NCBI GenBank assembly: GCA_964016875.1
Contig: OZ024728.1
Coordinates: forward strand, 23,993,328-24,057,327
DNA: 64,000 nt
Source: Fallopia convolvulus
Taxonomy: Eukaryota > Streptophyta > Magnoliopsida > Caryophyllales > Polygonaceae
Reading direction: 5' to 3'
This document shows positions 1-10,498 of this stretch, in pieces. The position numbers were made by a program, and so were the translations under genes. Under the pieces are notes generated by a model. It did no database searches and had not been told where the DNA came from. It worked only from the letters and a program-made list of their open reading frames with translations. Each line of letters begins with the position of its first letter. Position 1 is the stretch's first letter.

Positions 1-889
1 TCGGCCCGTCGCCATCATCGCTCGGCTCGTCGTCTCCATCGCGCCGAGGGCGCCGGTGATCCTTGCGGTCTCGGTTTTGGCGACGCCGATCCCCATCGCG
101 CCGAGGCCGTTCGCGGTTGTCACGGCGCTCAAGCCGATCATACACCGCGCGGTTCTCGGGCAACTTGGGTCTCGGAATCCAATCCCGATCCCGATCTATC
201 CACTCCTCCGAATCATGGACCGGAGGGTGGGCAAATTCCTCCTCGGAATCCTCCTCGTACTCCGTTATAGAGAACTCGGAATCCAAAATTGGAGTTGTGG
301 GACTTTGATAACCTCGATAATCATTGACATCTAAGTCATCGCGGTCTTTGTAGTGCTTTCTCTTAGGCGTCGGAGTGACCGCCTTTTTCTTTTTCTTGGC
401 TTGTTGACGTCGCCACTCCTCGGAGTCATACTCCTCATCGGAATGAACGTCAACAACCTCCTCCAAATGTTGAGCCTGATTAGTCGGACGACTTTCCTTC
501 ATGGATTCCAACCTTTGGACTCCAATTGGGTTAGCCGCTTCAACCATCGGACCCTTAGCTTTCTCTTGCGCCGTAGCCCGCGGAACCGAGACGCCATGTG
601 GCGTTACGCTCGGATTAGCGGGCTGCGTGTGGATCGTCACGGCAAGGGGCGCTTGTTGCTGCGCAATGAACCTCGTAAGGACGCTTTCCAAGTTGGAGAA
701 GCGCGCCTCAAGTGCGGCGAGGCCCGCGGCAGGTACGGTGTCGGGCGGTGTCGCGCCGGGTGTCCCGAGGAGACCCGGGTGAAGCGCCGGCAGGTTTTTT
801 TGGTTTTGTTGTTGTTGGTTTGTGAGCCCTTGCTGGCTTGAATTCTCGTCACCTTCCATGCTACCGTCTCCTACCTCAACCATAGACAT
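1..889 (-). CDS. gag polyprotein of element A, N-terminal part
   Basis: An uninterrupted minus-strand frame starts at ATG 889 (a second in-frame ATG is at 883) and is still open at base 1, so at least 296 codons. The N-terminus is rich in Gln, Asn and Pro. The middle has acidic stretches (EEYDSEEWRRQQ), a Lys run, then an Arg/Asp-rich tail (RRDNRERPRR). It lies where gag belongs, downstream of the LTR, primer-binding site and leader. The capsid domain and zinc knuckle are not in the window, so gag is assigned mainly from position. Absence of stops suggests a fairly young copy. Confidence 0.7.
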   Translation of the reverse strand, partial: MSMVEVGDGSMEGDENSSQQGLTNQQQQNQKNLPALHPGLLGTPGATPPDTVPAAGLAALEARFSNLESVLTRFIAQQQAPLAVTIHTQPANPSVTPHGVSVPRATAQEKAKGPMVEAANPIGVQRLESMKESRPTNQAQHLEEVVDVHSDEEYDSEEWRRQQAKKKKKAVTPTPKRKHYKDRDDLDVNDYRGYQSPTTPILDSEFSITEYEEDSEEEFAHPPVHDSEEWIDRDRDWIPRPKLPENRAVYDRLERRDNRERPRRDGDRRRQNRDRKDHRRPRRDGDDEPSDDGDGP

Positions 890-1761
890 GAACAAGTCAA
901 AAGTTCCAAAAACAAGCAAGCAAAAGAAGCGTCAAGATTTTGTAAGACTCACCACGCAAGTACCCTTAGTTTGCACGAAAAGTACTTGAAAGGAATGGGA
1001 GGCTAAGGATCTCGACGTTGCACAAGCACGGAACAACACAAAAGCACAAACAAGCAAGACAATCAAGCATGCAAGTAAGAAAAGAAGAAGAAGATGTCGG
1101 CTTTGGCAAGCCTTGGCACGTAAGGAAGGGAGATAGAAAAGGAGAGGATCTCGGCCTAAGAGGGAAGGCGAGATTTAATTGTAACAATAAGGGAAGAATC
1201 AAAGATATGCAAAGATATGCAAATAAGGCAAGATATGATTTGATTTGAGAGAGAGAAAGTGCTGAAATAATTGTGAGATACTTGCCTTATTTTGGCTTGT
1301 GTATCTCACAAGTTCTTTTTGAGATCTCTTTTTTTTTTTAATATAACCGAATCGATAGAGATTGCCTTATTTTGGATTTGCTCTTCCAAGATTTTTTTTT
1401 AATTAAACACGGCAACTAACAAGATTTTGCAAGATTCTTGCCTTTTCCAACAACCACGAGATCGGCCAAAATCGGACCAAATCTCGCACAAACAGAAACA
1501 ATGGAAGACGTGCACAAATCAATCAATTCAAACAAACATGAAGAATGCAAGCAATGCTCGAAATCTTAAGATGATGAACCGAAAACTAGTGCAAGTCGGC
1601 GAGGGATATGGCTAATTTTTTGGGAATTTTTCGAAGCAAAAACGATGGAACTAATGGATGATGGTAGAGATGGCGGAAGCTAATGAAAGCAATGGTGGTA
1701 AAGAAAAAAAAAATTCGTGCAAAAAACGAGTAAATGAGTGAGAGAGACTTACGCAATCCGA
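890..1761 (-). other. Leader between primer-binding site and gag of element A
   Basis: This stretch has no convincing ORF in any frame. It is purine-rich on the plus strand. It contains a perfect 10-bp inverted repeat, TGTGAGATAC at 1272-1281 and GTATCTCACA at 1301-1310, separated by 19 bases. A retrotransposon leader normally holds packaging and dimerisation signals; assigning such a role to this hairpin is inference. Confidence 0.6.
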
Positions 1762-1774
1762 GGCTCTGATACCA
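1762..1774 (-). other. Primer-binding site of element A (initiator tRNA-Met type)
   Basis: The minus strand reads TGGTATCAGAGCC two bases after the LTR end (ATCA then AC). This is the standard plant primer-binding site complementary to the 3' end of initiator tRNA-Met. It fixes the orientation of the element and the LTR boundary. Confidence 0.9.
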
Positions 1775-1776
1775 GT

Positions 1777-2714
1777 TGATGTGAACCCCGTTGAGGAATT
1801 CACGTGAGGATCGGTCTTGGACTCGCAATTGGTCTTCTCACGTCGGTTTTTGATAGGTTTTGAGTCGAATTAACGACTAGACGAGGTTTGGGTGAGAATT
1901 GAAAGGATTAAGGAGGTGATCTCTTTTGAGGGAAATCGGAAGAGTATGGGATACGAGAAGAGAATTGGGTTGACGCCTTAATAAACAATCTGGAGTAAAC
2001 TCGACAGCATAACGGTAGTTCAATTCAAGCGTGAACAATAATGGAGGAGGCGTGCCTCTTTTATAGAGGAAGGGGCACGCCTAACCCTAATACAAACCCT
2101 AGCGGCGTGGGGAAGTGAAGGGGGAGGCAAGCATGCGGCCCAACCACTTAGCCCAAGCCCAAAACTCATAAAAATAGAAATAACATAAGTAGCAATGTTT
2201 CGGAATAGAAATAGTTCTAAAAATAGCAAGAAAGATAAATGGTCACGGTGGCCTAGTCGCGAGTGTCGCGACAAGGCCGTGACAAGGCTGTGGCGCGCCA
2301 AGGACATGTCGCGACACGGACAAGGTGGCGCGGCAGGGCTTCGGCGGCGTCGGGGCTGGTGCGCACCCGGACCTCGAGTGTCGAGGCCGAGGCGCACCAG
2401 AACCTCAAGTTCCCACGCCGGGCCACCCCGGCGTGGCATGGTGCTCGGCCTGCATGGCTGGCACGGCACCGAGAATGAGGTTCTCGGTGCCGCGGTACGT
2501 AGCGTCAGCCTGTGGTGCCGGTGCGCCTTCGATGAAGGAGACGCACCGGGTGAGGGGCGCGCCGGAGGATGCGCCGTGGCTTGCGAAGACGTGCGCGACG
2601 AGGGACGAAGTGGCTCGGGCTATGGCACGGGTCCTGGCTCGAGTGATGGGTCCGTCGGAGCGCACGGACATGTCTTCCTCTTCTTGGCTCGCCGTCAATA
2701 TGGGGCTCACATCA
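1777..2714 (-). repeat. 5' LTR of element A
   Basis: 938 bp, bounded by TGATGTGA and TCACATCA when read on the minus strand. The first part, reading leftward from 2714, aligns with the start of the plus-strand LTR of B (shared text such as TCCGACGGACCCATCACTCG). That match shows the two elements are relatives in opposite orientation. ORFs inside it are shadows of GC-rich LTR sequence. Confidence 0.85.
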
Positions 2715-3117
2715 CCCACTCAAGACCGGCGAGCATGTCGACACGGCCAACCGCGCCAACCATGTACGCCGACTACACGAGCGCACCAAGGCACAGCTAG
2801 AGAAGTGCTCAGAACAGTACGCTGCCCAACGCAACAAGGGGCGTCGTCTGCTGATTTTCGAGCCTGGTGATTTGGTGTGGCTTCATCTTCGCAAGGATCG
2901 CTTTCCCGAGTCTCGCAAGACAAAGCTTCACCCTAGGGGAGATGACCGCTTCAAGGTTTTACAGCGCATCAACGACAACTCTTATATCCTCGACCTCCCA
3001 GGCAAGTACGCCGTCCACGCTTCCTTTAATGTCTCAGATCTTACTCCTTACGTGGATCCCGAGTATCATGACGAGGAAACAGGGATGTTTCCCACCCAAG
3101 GGGGGAAGGTGATGTGA
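2715..3117 (+). pseudogene. Element B: 3' end of Ty3/gypsy pol (integrase C-terminus)
   Basis: The plus-strand frame reads through a typical integrase tail. A coiled HER-type helix is followed by FEPGDLVWLHLRKDRFP, HPRGDDRFKVL, RINDNSYILDLPG and FNVSDLTPYVDPE, ending at TGA 3115-3117, which overlaps the first bases of the 3' LTR. This is the module that binds LTR ends. The frame is intact from 2715 to the stop. Its upstream part is cut off by insertion of element A, so the gene is truncated here. The motif set is close to plant chromoviruses, but no chromodomain is visible and the lineage is not assigned. Confidence 0.85.
3098..3109 (+). other. Polypurine tract of element B
   Basis: An A/G run (AAGGGGGGAAGG) directly precedes the LTR start TGATGTGA. 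It is in the right place to prime plus-strand DNA synthesis. Confidence 0.75.
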
Positions 3118-3953
3118 CCCCGACACTGACAACTAGCCAGGAGGAGGAATCCATGTGCGTGTGCTCCGACGGACCCATCACTCGAGGCAGGACCCGCACC
3201 ATCGCTCGAGCCACGACGTCCATCGTCGCACGCACACTGCCAGCCATGGTGCACCCACGGCTGAGCCAGTCTTCGCGTGCCTATGCGCCATTGGCACCGC
3301 ACTACTGTCACCCCTTCGGCATCGAGGACCTCACCTTGGACGCCCCTGTCATGTCTGCGTCGGGCCACCCCGACGTCGCGGCATAAGGTTCTTGCAACGC
3401 GCCTTGGGCCGTTTCGCGCCGCTCTCCACATGCCGCAACAACCCCTTGCGCGCACGCTGGCGCGCCGACGCCCTTGTCGCGCCGCGCCAGCCCTTATTGG
3501 GACCTCTATCTTTTATTGCTTTTATTAGTACTTTTTCCTTCTTAAAGCTTGCTAAATAAGGTTTTGTTATCTTTAGTATGCCATTTATGGGCTTGGGCCT
3601 AACATTGGGCCGCTTGCATGCGCAATCCTAGTTTGCCCCACACCTCCTTGGGGTTTTTCTAGGAGCTCCCTATATAAAGGAGCCTCCTCTCTTGTTTTTG
3701 CTTACACATGAATTTAGATATCGAATTGTTGTCGGATTGTTTCCACACATATCATTTAGGCGTCACAAATCTCTCCCAAACTCTCTTCCTCTCTCAATTT
3801 CTCCCTTGAATTCGAGCCCTCTTATTACTACACTCTTATTTCCTTCCTGATTCTATGCTTAATTGCCTCGACTATCCATTGTTTGGTTCGTGATACCCAA
3901 TACTAGTCCAAGACGAAGATCCTTGCTCGTGGATCTAAGACATGTTCACATCA
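3110..3953 (+). repeat. 3' LTR of element B
   Basis: 844 bp from TGATGTGA to TCACATCA. It holds a TATA-like TATATAAAGG near 3670 followed by a pyrimidine-rich stretch, as expected for an LTR promoter. It is homologous to the LTR of A but differs in length (844 against 938 bp) and at many sites. The sequence after it (ATTAC) should be a TSD copy; the 5' end of B is not present. Confidence 0.85.
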
Positions 3954-4400
3954 ATTACCCTCCGTGATCTATACCAGATTTTCGGGGTGCCTATCAATGG
4001 AGATCCTCTTATATCCCCGTTGACAATTGTGGAGACTTAGGATCGCATGGAGAAGATGTTGGAGCTCGAGCCACAAACCGCATGTGCATGGAGGACATGG
4101 GCACCGTCGGTCGTGGTACCGGATATTCTGATGGACATGGTGACCGAGGCTTGACCAGCACCCCAACGACCATCGCTACTTTGTTTCTCTAGTACTTTGT
4201 CGAGATGACATTGTTCATCGATAAGTATGGGACCTTATCAAGACGTGGATATTGGCGTTCTTATTCGACCACGATAGGATGGGTCAATACGCTTGGGGTG
4301 TGGGTTTAGTAGTGGGCATGTATCATGTGCTCGGGATGATGTCGCGCGTTAGGGCAGCGGGATGCATGGGTTGTGCTCTTATTCAGGGTAGATGCTTCGG
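3954..4400 (+). pseudogene. Broken plant mobile domain (PMD, aminotransferase-like) fragment
   Basis: Plus-strand fragments read ITLRDLYQIFGVPINGDP and, further on, LIKTWILAFLFDHDRMGQ and VGMYHVLGMMSRVRAAGCM, in different frames and separated by stops. This resembles the plant mobile domain (PF10536), found in MAIN-like proteins and often carried by transposons. Element B lies immediately to the left and the FAR1-like remnant K follows on the other strand. Decayed and not expressed as a protein in this form. The family call rests on residue pattern only. Confidence 0.55.
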
Positions 4401-4600
4401 ATTTTAAATTTCATTTTTAGAATTTTATTGGGTTCAATATCTTATGAGTGTTACGGTGCTGAACCCTCATCGAGATGAATTCAATATCCTTTTCAGCATA
4501 TTGTGCATACCTTCGACTCTTAAATACACATGTCAACATTTAAATATTAAACGAATACACATTCTAATATTTAGAATGAATTTTAATCTTAAAAATAGAA

Positions 4601-5877
4601 TTACCTGTTGGTGGTTCTCGTTTGGAAGTGGAGAGTATGATCGGTCCAAGCACGAACTATATTCTTCTCATGTAGATTAAGCCACACCTTCTCCACGTAT
4701 GCAATAAGTGTCGATCGCCATCTTCTCTTCAATTCTATATATCTTTCTTCAAATGTCGCCTTTGTGGTGGAAAAAAATAGCATCCAACATGAGTGTGCAA
4801 ACTCGCGTGACAAATCCGGTGGGTTTTCAGAGTTGGCAAACACCTTTAGGCCGTACACCAAGATTTTGTGTCTAATGTGCACCCAACACAACAAATGTTT
4901 TACTTCGTCCCTAAAAACTTGTCTTATCGCCTTAATGAGAGTCTGCTCTCGTTCGGTCACAATTACATTCACCTGGACTCCAAGCTCGTCGTACACACAT
5001 TTCAATTGACTTAACACCCACCTATAACTAGCGACATCTTCATTTGACATAAATGCAAACCCGATGTTGAATGTATTTTCGGTGCAAGTGAAGCCAACCA
5101 TCTTCAATTAAGGCATGTCGTACCTAGAAAAACAACTTATTTTAAACATTATAATGGAAAACATCTTCATCAACATAACTTATATGCAGAGTCCATAATA
5201 ACGACATAAGGAAACATCTTCAACATGCGCAAACTCGTAGGATGGCCAAAAAACAAGGCATTCATAGCATTTGAACCTCTTACCCTTCTAGGATAGACAA
5301 TGTATCCTCGGTCTTTCTGGAACTTTAAAGATAATTGTGTCACCCTCAGTTCTCTGCATTCCTCAAGTATTAACTTCTCTCTCATATTATAAATTTTTCT
5401 TACTGAGGTCACATTTTCTGGGTATATTTCCCTCAACTCTTGAAGTACCATCTTAGGATTGACTAGATATAAGAACTTCTATTTCATAAACTCCTTTTGC
5501 TCAGTTGTCAATCGGTCTACATATGGATGAGCTTACAAGCTAGTTGGGTGACCATGATTGTGTTGTCTGCATTTTACAATTAAGACCCATCCATTTTTGC
5601 CTTTATTCGCACCCCATTCAATTCAAATGGGCATCTACACTTCTTGGTTGAAGTATCGGTAAATGGCTTATAAATGTTCATATTTTCCGCTCAGGACAAT
5701 AACCTCTTCTCACATCTATATTTACCGTCTAGGTCACAAGTGAGTATGACCCTATTGGGATTTGAATTTATTATGACTAGGACAAAATTCTTCGACACCG
5801 CAATCTGCCTAGCCCAATCAAGCATTTTTTTCGATCATTACACAAGCCATCATAGTGGAAAGCAATAGAAAAATCTA
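4601..5877 (-). pseudogene. K, main part: FAR1-like/MULE transposase remnant
   Basis: Minus-strand segments in order: MLDWARQIAVSKNFVLVI near 5830-5770 (FAR1-type N-terminal region), a Cys/His block at 5640-5570, PENVTSVRKIYNMREKL near 5430-5380, FFGHPTSLRMLKMFPYVVIMDSAYK at 5250-5175 (start of the MULE catalytic fold, with the Asp of VIMDS), then MVGFTCTENTFNIGFAFM and a VTEREQTLIKAI block at 5107-4910. Several stops and frameshifts lie between segments, including a likely length change in an A7 run at 5827-5833. The C-terminal SWIM region is absent; a splice-donor-like GTAATT near 4601 ends the readable part. MULE I was inserted just upstream at 5878; the gene resumes at 30960. Confidence 0.8.
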
Positions 5878-6035
5878 GGGAAATTCCGGATGGTACCCCT
5901 GACTTTTGTACTTTTCCGGATGGTGCCCAAAAAAACTTATTCCACAAAATACTCCCGAGTTTCTTACTTAGTTCGGCCCATACCCTTTCTCTACAACATG
6001 TTTCATCTTCCGTTAGATTTCTTTAAAAAAAAATT
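5878..6035 (+). repeat. Left terminal inverted repeat of MULE I
   Basis: About 155 bp matching the reverse complement of 30803-30959 with scattered substitutions and small gaps. Recognisable blocks include CCGGATGGTACCCCTGA and CTTACTTAGTTCGGC. The AT-rich stretch 6036-6690 that follows shows no gene. Confidence 0.85.
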
Positions 6036-6697
6036 AAAGGGTAACAATTAAAAAAAAACAGAAAAAGAAAACAACTAAAACTAAAAGATAAGGTCACCTA
6101 AAAAAGTATTGTATTAACGTGAGGCAATGCAATTGATTCATTATCGCAGTAGGATATACATACAACAGACTCTTAACAAACACTAACAAGAGAGGCCTAT
6201 TAATATGGAAGAGTAAACCACGTTAGACCTATTATAGTGGTAACAGCTTTTCACTAATTCAAAGATAAGATAACAACTTATACAAGATAATTAAGATACA
6301 TACTAACTAGAGAAATTAGTACCCCATGCCCCTCTTTATAAATTTATTTGCAAAAATGCCTAGTGATTTTCAATGTTACATCAATGCCCAAAATAATAGC
6401 ATGAATGTCCAAAAATTTAGAAAAATACCCAAAATCATACACTTTCCTATTTTAGACAAATATTAATATAATTCAATTTTCTTTATAATTGAAAACTATA
6501 TTTTTCAGTAAAATCATTTCAAATTTATTTTTACCTTTAAATTAAATTGATTTTTAAAATTAAATTTTATCATTTTGATAATCAACTTACGATTTGAATT
6601 CCTTACGGCTTTTTCCATCCTCTCTTTCTCTCCTCATCGCACACCTTTCTTCCTCTCCTTCCCGTTTTCCTTTATCTGTCTCTCTCCAATCCTTCCG

Positions 6698-7660
6698 ATG
6701 GTCGAAACCCCTGCTCCAGCGCATACTCCGATTCATGCAGCATCGGAGCCATCCGAACGCTTACAATATTGGCACCACCACTGCGACAAGCGCGTCTCCA
6801 TCGAAACCCTAGTCGATTGCCCAAACATTGTCTGTCACGATTGCAGGTTCGGATTCGTCGAGAAGATTACAGTGCCGCATGCATCTTCGCCATTGCCACC
6901 CCTGGGGCCAACGTCTGGGACCCCGGACGAGGCAGCGTGGGGGAATCAACTGCTTGAGGTTCTACGCATCATCGCTTAGGAGGCGCGTACGCCCCTTATT
7001 CCGCCTCCATAGAACTCTGTGGATCCGCCTTCCGCCGACGATATTCTCCAAATCGAAGTTCGAAAGATGGAAGAACGGGAATGATGAGTTTGGCGATGAG
7101 GAAGAGGATGAGGAGGACGTGCATAATGTTGATATCAGGAACAAGGACAATCAGTCGGAGAACGAGAATGAATAAGAGGATGTCCGGCGAAGGCGGCGTG
7201 ACGTTCTTCGTCTGGGACTCCACGATTTCGCAAACCCTACCACGAGCGAGGGGCGGAACCGAGTTCTTGACTGGGCAGAGATGTTGATGGGATTGGAAGA
7301 CAATTCGACCGAGTTTGGGTTTCAGTGATCCGAGAAACTACATGAATGCCACTGAATACGAAAATTTGAAGGGATAAACGGAGCTCCACCAGCCTCGAAA
7401 TCAGCCATCGCAGCCTTAAAGATTGTGGTGATCAAATCGGAGGACTAGAGCTATGTTTGCATTGTGTGTAAAGATGATGTTGCGTTGGAGAATTTGCAAA
7501 GGAATTGCCTTGTGGGCATGGTTACCATTGAGGCTGCATTGTGCCTTGTCTAGAAGCCAGTAATTCGTGTCTTGTGTGTCGGTTCGAAATGGCTACCGAT
7601 GATCCTGAATACGAAGTAGATAAGAAGAAAAGAATAGCTTCAACATCAAAGGGAGCGTCA
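6698..7660 (+). pseudogene. Captured RING-H2 E3 ubiquitin ligase gene (RHC1A/RDUF type), broken
   Basis: From ATG 6698 the frame gives the zinc-ribbon start typical of this family: YWHHHCDKRVSIETL then CPNIVCHDC, and QLLEVLRIIA. In-frame TAG codons follow at 6977 and 7010, both at sites where family members have Gln. Further on, in shifted frames, are an acidic linker (6990-7175), RNRVLDWAEMLMGLEDN near 7245-7300, and a damaged RING: CIVCKDDV near 7460 and EASNSCLVCRFEMATDDPEYE at 7550-7610, with the middle Cys/His ligands disrupted. Such proteins pass ubiquitin from an E2 to substrates. It lies inside MULE I, opposite to the transposase, so it is best read as a transduplicated gene copy that has decayed. 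Confidence 0.8.
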
Positions 7661-8856
7661 TCTGGTTCAACATCAACACCTACTACGAGTTATTTTCCAA
7701 GTTCGGTCACTCGGAGCTGGCTCTGGTACTTTGCCTTCGTCCCCTTCCTCAAATGGTCAACTGATTACACTTTTGTTTCGATTTTCCCGGAATTCTCAAT
7801 GTGACAACCATCTTTCCTTTTTTTTCTCAATCTTCTTGATTTGTTCCTCTTGTCAATCGCATGGGCCTATTTAATTTGCTCATTATCCATATTGTTATCT
7901 AGCTTGCCACATTGACTTTGGCATTTAGCTTAGGTTGCATTTTCATTATGGGTGATCTCATATGCTGGTAGTCTATGTAATTTCATAACCATTGTCTATA
8001 AGCTGCCTATGATTGATACATATGATTTCTTTCATATACTGTGTCCATTCTTTGTATATTAATTATGATACATTCACTTTTTTTAGGTGTTCTACTGTCT
8101 CTCTCAATCCTAGTTCTATATGACAAATACTAGAATTTAATTGATGATAAATTGTTTCTATTGAATAAAATCATTCAAGTGCAGTGGAGAAAGATTGATG
8201 AAAGTGTTCTCAGTAAAACTTCAATGTCCATGTACAAAGAAAAGAGGAAGAAGACTCAATAGTACCAAAGTAACATCACTCTATCTTTATTTGTCTGTGT
8301 ATTCCATGTATCATGTATGTGCATTGTGCAGTGAAGAGCGTAATTATGGTTATGTTGAACTAGAAACAATGTGTTCACGATGACACTAAACTATTCCATG
8401 TATCATGTATCTTTTTACGATTTTTATGAACAGATAGATACACCTGTTTTGGTCTCTAGTTGTGTTGGTAAGATACTGTTGTTATTTTAATTGTAGCTTA
8501 AACCCATAAGCTTCTGTTTCATGTCATTTGCTTTTGGATTTGTTTCTTTTTTTTCTGCAATTGTGTTACACTGTTACAACTTACAAGTGCAAATTGTAGC
8601 TTAAACCTATAAGCTTCTGTTTCATGTCATTCGTCTTGAGTTTATTGGCTGTGAAAATAGTTTAGGTTGACTTTATTGTTTTTGGGAAGGGTTGAGAAAC
8701 CGTTAAGTGTCAACCGTGTCAATGGTTTGAAGTAAAACAAGCGAGGGTAAGTACATTGAGTTTCCAAATCAATTTATAATTCAATGTCTCACAGTTTGAA
8801 TCAAATTTTGTTATTTTTATATGAAGCTATACTAAAATCTAATTTTGTTTTGTAGG
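7661..8856. other. Interior of MULE I without a recognisable gene
   Basis: AT-rich sequence with only short ORFs. Two copies of a phrase (TTGTAGCTTAAACC and TTCTGTTTCATGTCATT) occur near 8490-8530 and 8595-8630, a local duplication. Possible decayed exons of the ULP1-like gene that follows could lie here, but none is convincing. Confidence 0.5.
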
Positions 8857-9003
8857 GGTGACTGCGGGGTGTACACCATCAAGTACATTGAGTTACTAAC
8901 CACTAAGAATGTTGATATCTCCATCATTGAGGACAAGTTAGTAGATGGATATCGAAGTTCTTTGGCAGTGAGCATATGGTACTTCAAATGGGATTCGTCT
9001 TGA
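8857..9003 (+). pseudogene. ULP1-like (C48) SUMO-protease exon fragment
   Basis: After a splice-acceptor-like TTTTGTAG the plus strand reads GDCGVYTIKYIELL and continues about 30 residues to a stop. DCGV with a following hydrophobic helix is the region around the catalytic Cys of ULP1/SENP cysteine proteases, which cleave SUMO. The His and Asp parts of the catalytic triad are not found upstream in readable form. MULEs carrying ULP1 domains are known in plants (Kaonashi/KI-MULEs). This fragment lies inside MULE I and points that way. A single short exon supports the call, so it is tentative. Confidence 0.5.
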
Positions 9004-9313
9004 GTTCTTTGGTTGTGAAACTAGTTTAGGTTCACTTTATTTTTTTTGGGAAGTGTTATAGATGTATTTTTGGTGGTTAACTGGATGTTAGTAATCCACT
9101 TTGGTGGATAACTTGATGTTAGTAATCCATTTTGGTGGATAACTTGATGTTAGTTTTGATCATTATGTGAACTTAGTTTGTGCCTTGGTTTGTGAATTTC
9201 AATGAAGGACACTATTTTTGACTTTATTGAGGTTCTTTCTTGTGTGTGCTGGAAATTCATACATGTTATGGCTCCCTTCATGCTTAAGGATACTATTTTT
9301 TATGTATCAAGAG

Positions 9314-9880
9314 CATGTCCAACTTTCTTATAAGGTGACATGATAAAAATTGTATGATGACAAGATAATTATTGAAGTATGACAGTATAGCTTTTCTCAT
9401 ATGAATTTGGAATTCAAATGAAGCGAACATCTATACATGTTCAACTTTCTTATAGGGTGACAGGATAAAAATTGTATGATGACAAGATGGTTATTGAAGT
9501 GTGATGGCATAGCTTTTCTCATAAGAATTTGGAATTCAAATGAAGCTAACATCAATCCATGTTCAACTTTCTTATAGGGTGACAAGATAAAAATTCTATG
9601 ATATATCACAAGATAATTATTGAAGTATGATAGTATAGCTTTTCTCATATGAATTTGGAATTCAAATGAAGCAAACATTAATCCGTGTTCACCTTTCTTA
9701 TAGGGTGACAGGATACAAATTACATGATGACAGTAAAATTTCTTAAAGTGTGCCAATATAGCTTTTCCCATATGAACTTGGAATTCAAATGAAGCTAACA
9801 TCATTCCATGTTCAACTTTCTTATAGGGTGATAGGACACAAATTTTAATGTGACAGTAAGTTTAGAAAGCGTGACCAGAT
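9314..9880. repeat. Tandem repeat, unit about 122-126 bp, 4.5 copies
   Basis: Copies begin near 9314, 9436, 9558, 9684 and 9807, each with a version of CATGTTCAACTTTCTTATAGG followed by ATGATGACAAGAT and TTTGGAATTCAAATGAAG. The last copy is partial. A minus-strand ORF of 135 codons here is only the repeat read in one frame. Lies inside MULE I. Confidence 0.9.
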
Positions 9881-10217
9881 AGACGTTTCACAAGTAAAAA
9901 GGGATGACAAGAAACCATCTACATAAGAGGATTTTTGGCAAAGGATGACAACATAATGAATGAAGTACAACAATAGGCCTTTACTCCTATGAACAAGCAA
10001 TTCAAATTTAAGCCATCAATTTATAAGTACTTGTAAAGTACCACATGAAAATCAGAGGAAACAATAAGTTAAGCAAATATGTTCATAAATTAACTATAAC
10101 CAAATCAATCCATGCAAAGCAAATAAATCCATCAAGAAAATATATGTTTCAAATATAGAAAAACAAACATGGTCTAAGTAAACAATAAGTTAAAAAAAAC
10201 TAGATGTAATTGTCATC
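9881..10217. other. AT-rich stretch between tandem repeat and MULE I transposase tail
   Basis: A-rich on the plus strand, no ORF or repeat recognised. Probably the 3' untranslated part of the minus-strand transposase gene of MULE I. Confidence 0.4.
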
Positions 10218-10498
10218 TGATCACGGCAGAGGCCTTATACAACTGCTCTGGTAATGTCCCAAACCTTTGCACCTCCCACAGCGAAGTTTAGACCAGTTCT
10301 TCTCCCAATGTGCTCGAAATCTATTTGTCTTAGATCTTCCAACAGTCCTTCTTACTTGTGGTGGATGGCACGTAATTGCAATAACCGATGGAGGAATCTC
10401 CCAACGCCCAACCGAAGGAACCAAATGCAGAGTTTCCTTATACACTTCTTTCATCATATCATTCTTCAATAAAGGGATGAACCAATTGTGCAAGATCC
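10218..10498 (-). pseudogene. MULE I transposase, C-terminal part (zinc knuckle), split off by element C
   Basis: The minus-strand frame begins at the edge of element C and reads HNWFIPLLKNDMMKEVYKE, then VGRWEIPP, a basic segment, and a CCHC zinc knuckle CGRCKGLGHYQSSC, before stopping near 10221. This is the usual end of a MuDR-type transposase. Its continuation upstream, with the SWIM zinc finger, lies on the other side of element C at 17639-17831. The TSD GATCC of element C occurs on both sides of the break. Confidence 0.8.

Larger units (their letters stand above)
1..2714 (-). mobile_element. Element A: Ty3/gypsy LTR retrotransposon, 5' part (leaves window)
   Basis: Read on the minus strand the order is LTR (2714-1777), a primer-binding site, an untranslated leader of about 0.87 kb, then a gag ORF that runs out of the window at base 1. 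The LTR starts TGATGTGA and ends TCACATCA, an 8-bp inverted terminal repeat. Its sequence resembles the plus-strand LTR at 3110-3953, so A and B belong to one family. The bases right of the LTR (CCCAC) would be one target-site copy; the other lies outside the window. A is inserted in the 3' end of the pol gene of B. Confidence 0.85.

Noticed and set aside
353..841. 162-codon plus-strand ORF
   Set aside because: Shadow of the minus-strand gag of element A.
9397..9804. 135-codon minus-strand ORF with repeated SFEFQ-type units looking like a repeat protein
   Set aside because: The periodicity is that of the 122-bp DNA tandem repeat; no start context or homology supports a protein.
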